A DNA stretch of 64,000 nt from Pestalotiopsis fici W106-1 (taxonomy: Eukaryota; Ascomycota; Sordariomycetes; Amphisphaeriales; Sporocadaceae), in contig NW_006917102.1 in the NCBI RefSeq assembly GCF_000516985.1, positions 709,718 through 773,717 on the forward strand, written 5' to 3'. How positions within the stretch are numbered: position 1 is the first letter of the stretch; each line of letters begins with the position of its first letter. Position numbers and translations under genes: made by a program. Shown here piece by piece: positions 59,019-64,000 of the stretch. The notes below the pieces were generated by a model. That model saw only the letters and a list, made by a program, of their open reading frames with translations, did not search any database and was not told the DNA's origin.

Positions 59019-60497
59019 ATGGAACGACTGGATCGCACCGAGACGAACTCCCCCAAGGCAGGTGGTGAAGCCAGCCTGAACGAGGTTGACCTTGTCACGA
59101 GCCAAAAGATGGATAGGAGAATGTTACTCAAGACGGACGCTGTCATACTCGTGCAACTTGTGGCCATTGCAACATTGGAGTTCCTCGATAAGAATTCCCT
59201 GGCCTACTCAGCTATCCTCGGCCTGCGAACAGATACCAATCTCGTCGGACAGCAATACTCTTGGCTCGGCTCGATTTTCTACTTTGGCTACCTGTCGGCG
59301 CTCCCGCTCTCTGCTTTTCTTGTGACACGCATGCGTGTTGGCCAGCTGGTCGGCATCTCAACAGCAGGCTGGGGAGTATGTCTCATGTGCATGGCGGCGT
59401 GCCATAACTTTGGAGGCTTGGCAACAGTGAGGTTCTTCCTGGGAGTATTCGAGGCATCAATCCTTCCTTGCTTCATGAACCTCTCGGCCGCGTGGTATAA
59501 GCGGAGCGAGCAGCCGCTGCGAACGGCATTTTGGTACAATACGTTTGCCGGAATTTTTGGTGGAATATGCGCATACGGCATCGCTACCCGCGACGCTCCT
59601 TTGGAGTCTTGGAAGATCATGTTCCTGATATATGGGTCCATTACCGTTGTCATTGGTACACTCTCAACCTTTCTCCTACCCGACAAGCCAGCCCGAGCTT
59701 GGTTCCTCAACGCCACCGAAAAGGTTCAGGCCGAGGTGCGTCTCAAGGAAAACCAGCAAGTTTCCGAATCTACCAATTTCTCCTTTGCTCAATGCTTGGA
59801 AGCCCTCTTATCGCCAGAGTATTGGACCCTCGTCATTTTCGCCATTGCTCAGTCCATTACCAATGCCGGTGTGACAAACTTTAATCCGCTGGTCATCTCT
59901 GGTTTTGGATTTTCGGCGCAGCGCACCACGCTTCTGGCCACACCTCAGGCAGCAGTCGCTTTCATTGCGCAATCCACACTGTCCATCCTGGTCCTATATC
60001 TCCCCAACATTCGCTGCTTGATTTGGGTCTTCTCATGCTTGCCTGCCTTGGCTGGCGCATTGATGATCCACCTGGTCGACCACACTACACAACGTGGCAC
60101 CGCTCTTGCAGGCGTCTATCTCATGGGCTTCTACAATGTTTCCTGGGTCATGGCCCTTGCGCTAGCCACTGCCAATACCAGCGGAAAGACCAAGAAGGCG
60201 TTTGTAAGCTCTTCCATGGCGGTGGCCTACGCCGTTGGCAATATCGTGGGTCCACAGTTCTTCCGGTCTGATCAGTCACCTACTTATAAACTTGGCATAT
60301 TCGCCATGCTCGTTTGCTATATCATCATGGCCTGCTGCGGAATTGCATACTGGGGGATTGTACTATGGTTGAACAAGAGCCGTGCGTCTGCACAGGCCAA
60401 GACCAGTACACCAGAAGGTCATTCCGTGGCGATGAATGACCAAGGAAAGCTTGACATGACTGATCGTGAAAACGTCAATTTTGTGTACGCTTATTAG
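59019..60497 (+). CDS. MFS permease, anion:cation symporter (Dal5/Tna1) type
   Basis: A 492-residue plasma-membrane permease without introns. The first ATG in the frame (59019) is used; upstream the frame opens only with TTG. A hydrophilic N-terminus of about 45 residues precedes the first helix (ILVQLVAIATLEFLDKNSLAYSA), typical of the anion:cation symporter family of allantoate, nicotinate and biotin-type transporters. Other family segments are QYSWLGSIFYFGYL, RFFLGVFEASILPCFM, AAWYKRSEQPLRTAFWY, LLPDKPARAWFL and GPQFFRSDQSPTYKLG. Twelve hydrophobic spans can be counted. Within this cluster it could import the imino acid or aromatic acid that the enzymes process, but the family's substrates vary widely. 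It is divergent from the regulator and convergent with the DsbA-like gene (89 bases). Confidence 0.92.
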   Translation: MERLDRTETNSPKAGGEASLNEVDLVTSQKMDRRMLLKTDAVILVQLVAIATLEFLDKNSLAYSAILGLRTDTNLVGQQYSWLGSIFYFGYLSALPLSAFLVTRMRVGQLVGISTAGWGVCLMCMAACHNFGGLATVRFFLGVFEASILPCFMNLSAAWYKRSEQPLRTAFWYNTFAGIFGGICAYGIATRDAPLESWKIMFLIYGSITVVIGTLSTFLLPDKPARAWFLNATEKVQAEVRLKENQQVSESTNFSFAQCLEALLSPEYWTLVIFAIAQSITNAGVTNFNPLVISGFGFSAQRTTLLATPQAAVAFIAQSTLSILVLYLPNIRCLIWVFSCLPALAGALMIHLVDHTTQRGTALAGVYLMGFYNVSWVMALALATANTSGKTKKAFVSSSMAVAYAVGNIVGPQFFRSDQSPTYKLGIFAMLVCYIIMACCGIAYWGIVLWLNKSRASAQAKTSTPEGHSVAMNDQGKLDMTDRENVNFVYAY

Positions 60498-60586
60498 AGT
60501 AATTACTCAAGGAAACAATCTTTTACATGTGATTTCTGTTCCATGATCCGTGGACTGAGGGCTTCTCTTCCATTACTCGCAAAGTA

Positions 60587-61246
60587 TCATCGATCCAAAT
60601 TCTCAGGTAGAGTGATCGCGTCTCGACCGCTTCTGATGACATCGTCCAACATCTCCAGCCTATCTTGGCCCCAAAATGGCTCATTCCTGTACGAGTAGAA
60701 GGGAGCGCCAAAGGATCTCTTCTGTACCGCTTCCCGGGTTAACGCTTGTTCCTCTTCCGCAAACCTGGATTGCGACTTGGCCGATTCCAGCAGGCGACGA
60801 CCATCAAGCCCCGAAGAGTCCGCAACCGAGACAATGGTCTCCGGGTCCGCAATATTTCCTTCATCCGCCCAGACAGTCTGTAGGCCGCGATGAGCAAATG
60901 TCTGCACGGCGGGGTTATCGTGGCCCGACTCCTCAATGGCCGCCAGCAGCACCCTGTGCGCGATCGAGGGGTCAGCTGGGTAGAATTTGGGGTGCGAGAC
61001 AATGGGTATGTCGCGTATCCTGCGCCAGCGCTCCATCTCCAACAGGCGATAGGCCTGCCGCTGGACAGAACGCTTCTTGACGGGGAGGCCGCCCGAGATG
61101 GAGAAGATGTGTAGAATGTCTATCGGCTTGTAAATGATCTTGGCATTATGCTGACGGGCCAGCTCGTGAAGTCGCCGGCTGCCCACATAGGACCATAATG
61201 AAATGAAAGAGAAATAATATTCAATGACGGGGCGTGCCGACGTCAT
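60587..61246 (-). CDS. DsbA-like / 2-hydroxychromene-2-carboxylate isomerase family protein
   Basis: A single-exon protein of 219 residues, the standard length of the kappa-GST/HCCA-isomerase group. It has the thioredoxin-like start IEYYFSFISLWSYVGSRRL, the helical insert KKRSVQRQAYRLLEMERWRR, HPKFYPADPSIAHRVLLAA, and the C-terminal FGAPFYSYRNEPFWGQDRLEML with the cis-Pro of the glutathione site. The CxxC of true disulfide oxidases is absent. The Ser of the SLWSY segment occupies the place of the catalytic Ser of HCCA isomerases. Bacterial relatives isomerise a hydroxychromene carboxylate in naphthalene degradation using glutathione. Here an isomerase or glutathione-conjugating role on a cluster intermediate is plausible but unproved. 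Confidence 0.9.
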   Translation of the reverse strand: MTSARPVIEYYFSFISLWSYVGSRRLHELARQHNAKIIYKPIDILHIFSISGGLPVKKRSVQRQAYRLLEMERWRRIRDIPIVSHPKFYPADPSIAHRVLLAAIEESGHDNPAVQTFAHRGLQTVWADEGNIADPETIVSVADSSGLDGRRLLESAKSQSRFAEEEQALTREAVQKRSFGAPFYSYRNEPFWGQDRLEMLDDVIRSGRDAITLPENLDR

Positions 61247-61594
61247 TGCGGAATTGGATGAGAATAAAAATGGGTTTTACCGAATGAGCTTTTGACCCGG
61301 AATGCGCCTTTGTTAGATTGTCAAACATTGGTTGTACATAGATGGAAGGATGGTTCATGTTTTATTCCCGATTGACTTATTGCACCCCGTCGGATCACGT
61401 CATCCGACCCCCTGCGACCCCCTGCTGTTCAACTAATAGATATTGCTCAACTGCCTCTAAGGTCGGCCAGCGCCAGTTTCCAACTATGCATACAAGCATC
61501 CACCATATGGAATGCGCTGAGTCATGTATGCCTATATAGTCTGTCTCAAAGCTCTGGTTGACGGCGCAAGATAGAAGTGGAATTGTCTAGGTAC
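61247..61594. other. Promoter of the DsbA-like gene and 3' flank of the monooxygenase
   Basis: A 348-bp segment between two minus-strand genes. It holds the strongest palindrome of the cluster (61390-61407). No gene. Confidence 0.55.
61390..61407. promoter_or_regulatory. CGG-N10-CCG palindrome, candidate Zn2Cys6 site
   Basis: TCGGAT-CACGTC-ATCCGA, perfect six-base arms, 144 bp upstream of the DsbA-like start codon. Its centre CACGTC is also a half-site for bZIP or bHLH factors. Confidence 0.5.
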
Positions 61595-63325
61595 CTATGG
61601 ATGAGGAAGTTTGGAAACCCGATCATGAGTTTCGCATGTATTGAAAGCAAGAAAGAAAGTCAAATCGAATAGACAAGCCTCAATCTCACATCTGAAATGT
61701 AAGACCATACTCAGTCTCTCGTTCCATTTTTTTTGATTGCTACCCGCTATTTTGGCATCATTTTCCCAGTGCTCAATCCGTGCTTTGACGAATTCCCAAA
61801 ACGTCGCAGCCCAAGCTGGGTCATACCTGGGCAATACGCGCCCCCGAGTCCCACGTGCAGGATTTCCCGCAATGGCTCTATACGTCTCAAAGTACTCCTC
61901 AAAGTCGGGCATGAGAGTCCAGAAAGCACCGCCGTCGCCGCGTGTGGCGACCCTGTACGCATCCCACTCCTCCATCCAGTCTTGCGGTGGGAGATCGGCT
62001 CGTCCGGCAAAGAAACGGGCGACTGCGACCGCTTGCCATTCAAATATCCTGATACCAAAGCCTCCTGTGACCTTGTTTCTCATCAATCAGTAAAAGGTGT
62101 CCGACGATGAGCAAAAGCTTCGAAACTTACCATTCCAACAAATGCCAGGCTAGGGTTGTCGCTCTTAAAAACGTGCTGATAGAGTCCGGGAATCCTGTTG
62201 TTCACAGATTTGATGCCTGGCAAAAATGGAAAGCTAAAGTCGTACCCTGTGGCAAACAGGACCACATCCACGTCGTCCGCTGATGAACCATCAGTAAAGT
62301 TGATTCGTCCCAACTCGGGCTCAAAGGATTCGATCTGTGATCGATTGTCAATGTGCGGGTGCAGAAATGGTGCTATCCCAAATGCCCCGGATGGATTACG
62401 CAGAGCTGATATTATGGGTAGCTTTGATACTTTTCGGATATCGTGGAGAGCGTCAAAGGCAGAAACCGAGCCCCCTACCACTACCACTTTCTTGAATTAA
62501 AGTTTAGCGGTTGACATATTTCCACGTTCGACACATCGATTTACCTTGTCACGAAAGTCTTCGACGCTGCGAAAGTGCTTGCTGTGCTGGATCCTTCCAG
62601 GAAACCTTTCATCGTACTCGAGCATTCCTGGAATCTTGGGAATATATGGCAGATAATAGTGACCCGTAGCCACGACGACTGCATCGAATCTCTCCTGCCA
62701 CCAGTAGTCTGTCGATTTATCCATACATGCCTTTCTCAGCGTCAGAACCCATTCGCTATCCACATATTCTGCCAGCTCCACCGCAGTGCCATAGCTGACG
62801 AGGCCGGTATGATCGCCACGAGTGAAAATACCTTCTACCCACTGGCGCATCACCTCTCTGTGTCTGAATGGTGCATCTAGACCCCATTGTGCGCGAGCAC
62901 GTTCGGAAACAGTGGTGGGTATGGGTTCTTGCGTAAAGGACATGATGTTAGGTGGAAGGTTGCTATGTAAATTTTCGTGGGCTCCTGTATCCGTGTACCG
63001 AGGCGAAGCATCATCAATCCTTGGAGTTTCACAAGGAAATTGAGATGGAATTGTGACTGGCTCATCTGCATGTTGCTCCAACAGATCCCGAAGATTGGGA
63101 ATCCTCGGAGCCGGGTTGGATGACAGGACCCTTGGAGCAGTGTAAGTCGAGTGCTCATAAGCAACCATTCACATCACGTACCATGTACCGCCTGCTACAT
63201 CTTGCCTTTCAAAGACTCGGATTGTATCAAAGCACTGTTCCTTCACCAAGGCATCTGTGGTGATTGCACCAGCGTGGGCCGGCTCCTATGACAGCCACGC
63301 GGCGCTTGAGATTTGATAGCGGCAT
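61595..63325 (-). pseudogene. FAD/NADPH monooxygenase (FMO-like) with a frameshift in the FAD loop
   Basis: Minus-strand exons are 63182-63325, 62545-63130, 62131-62490 and 61595-62071, with introns of 51, 54 and 59 nt. The protein would have about 521 residues. Features: N-terminal FAD-binding strand RVAVIGAGP, then VAGGTW, the FMO motif FPGRIQHSKHF, the NADPH loop VVVVGGSVSAFDAL, FATGYDFSFPFLP, and a C-terminal EWQAVAVARFFAG. In exon 1 one extra base within positions 63274-63277 shifts the frame in the middle of the GxGxxG loop. Both neighbouring frames encode the expected family sequence, so this is a real break or a sequencing error. No upstream start rescues the frame, since a TAG precedes it. 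All later exons are intact. The family oxygenates nitrogen, sulfur or carbonyl carbons. Confidence 0.85.
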
Positions 63326-63858
63326 TATAGACCCACAAAGCGAAATCGAATGTGTTGTGTGCAGCTTACTTTCAGTGCATGGCTCGGGCACGTTTCAATA
63401 GGATAGAGGGATTGGATGAGTAGACTACAAACATGAACTCTATGGTACAGCTTTTCCTCCGGCATGACCCAGAGTGAGCAGCCGATAGGTACCTGGTATG
63501 ACAAATTTGACAGTGGGGACGATTTGCGCCGAAACGGCACCGATCCGAAATCGTCAAGCGTGAAAAGAGCTACTATAACCAAGGGGGCCCCCGGGAGGCG
63601 CAGTCGTGGTTCCGTAGTTCCGTAGCTTCATGGTTACGAGGAGAGCCAATTATACGACAGCAAACCCAAGTTAAGCCTGGTTGTATCGTAAAATGGCGCC
63701 ATGAGCCCGTCCCAAGGCGCAATTGTTATCGATTTCGTCAAGCCTCACAGATCATAGTGCAACTCCACTTACACCCGACTCCCCGGCCAGCACTAAAAAC
63801 CGGCCAGCGTACAGAGCCTCCCGATTAATTCAGATCAAGTGCAAAGACTCTGCTAATA
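63326..63858. other. Promoter region of the monooxygenase, no gene
   Basis: Contains an everted CCG-AAA-CGG motif at 63529-63537, another possible Zn2Cys6 half-site pair. No reading frame of interest. Confidence 0.5.
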
Positions 63859-64000
63859 CGGAGCACCAGAGGGCAAACTGTTGGAAAACCCCGATTTTAG
63901 CCTTACTGACGTTATTAATTAATTTTATTATTATTACTCTTTTCTTTCCTTTCTCTTTTTTCTCTTTTTTCTCTTTTTCTTCTTTTTTCTTTTTCTTTTC
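63859..64000. mobile_element. Second copy of the terminal-inverted-repeat element, cut by the window end
   Basis: Begins CGGAGCACCAGAGGGC directly after a TA dinucleotide (63857-63858) and continues AAACTGTTGGAAAACCCC, matching the ends of the element at 48384-48789. After about 50 bp it turns into ATT-repeats and then a long C/T-only tract to the end of the window, paralleling the low-complexity interior beside the Ns in the other copy. Its other end lies outside the window. Confidence 0.75.

Noticed and set aside
48743..63908. Whole cluster carried as cargo inside one giant TIR transposon
   Set aside because: The outer tips of the repeats at 48789 and 63859 point toward the cluster, so the cluster lies outside both elements; no tyrosine recombinase of Starship type was seen.

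Overview
The window looks like nuclear DNA of a filamentous ascomycete. Genes carry short introns (about 50-120 nt) with GTRNGT-type donors and CTNAC/CTGAC-type branch sites. Families typical of Pezizomycotina are present (2EXR, Zn2Cys6 and fungal MFS proteins). The housekeeping proteins and the many GTAG/CTAC tetranucleotide repeats suggest a Sordariomycete, probably Hypocreales, but the order is an inference. Exon joins below were worked out by eye from reading frame, splice consensus and family conservation.

Layout. (1) 1-14 kb, housekeeping genes: a small charged protein of unknown function (1826-2453), an isochorismatase-family hydrolase (3903-4466), a mitochondrial/cytosolic alanine aminotransferase (5247-7635), proteasome lid subunit Rpn7 (8095-9699, minus), mRNA cap guanine-N7 methyltransferase (10417-11883) and a monocarboxylate-type MFS transporter (12623-13980). 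(2) 14-37 kb, almost gene-free: one C2H2 zinc-finger regulator (20516-21838, minus) lies between about 6.5 kb and 15.3 kb of DNA in which I find no gene. (3) 37-46 kb, carbon metabolism: malate synthase ending in the peroxisomal signal SKL (37184-39116, minus), fumarase (41044-42867, minus) and a calpain-like protein whose catalytic Cys is replaced by Ser (43944-45646, minus). (4) 48.4-64 kb, an accessory cluster between two copies of one TA-flanked terminal-inverted-repeat element.

The accessory cluster holds, in order: a cytochrome P450 with three in-frame stops, a 2EXR-domain protein with a 15-bp minisatellite in its leader, an alpha/beta hydrolase, a trans-3-hydroxy-L-proline dehydratase of the proline racemase family, a Zn2Cys6 regulator, an anion:cation symporter-type MFS permease, a DsbA/HCCA-isomerase-like protein and an FAD monooxygenase with a frameshift in its FAD-binding loop. 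Orientation largely alternates, giving tail-to-tail pairs and shared divergent promoters. Several of these promoters contain inverted CGG...CCG palindromes of the kind Zn2Cys6 factors bind. There is no PKS, NRPS or terpene synthase in view. The set therefore resembles an uptake-and-catabolism or tailoring cluster under its own regulator, with two oxygenases broken and a transposon end only 16 bp from the P450 start codon. One element copy contains a 100-N assembly gap; the other runs off the window end.
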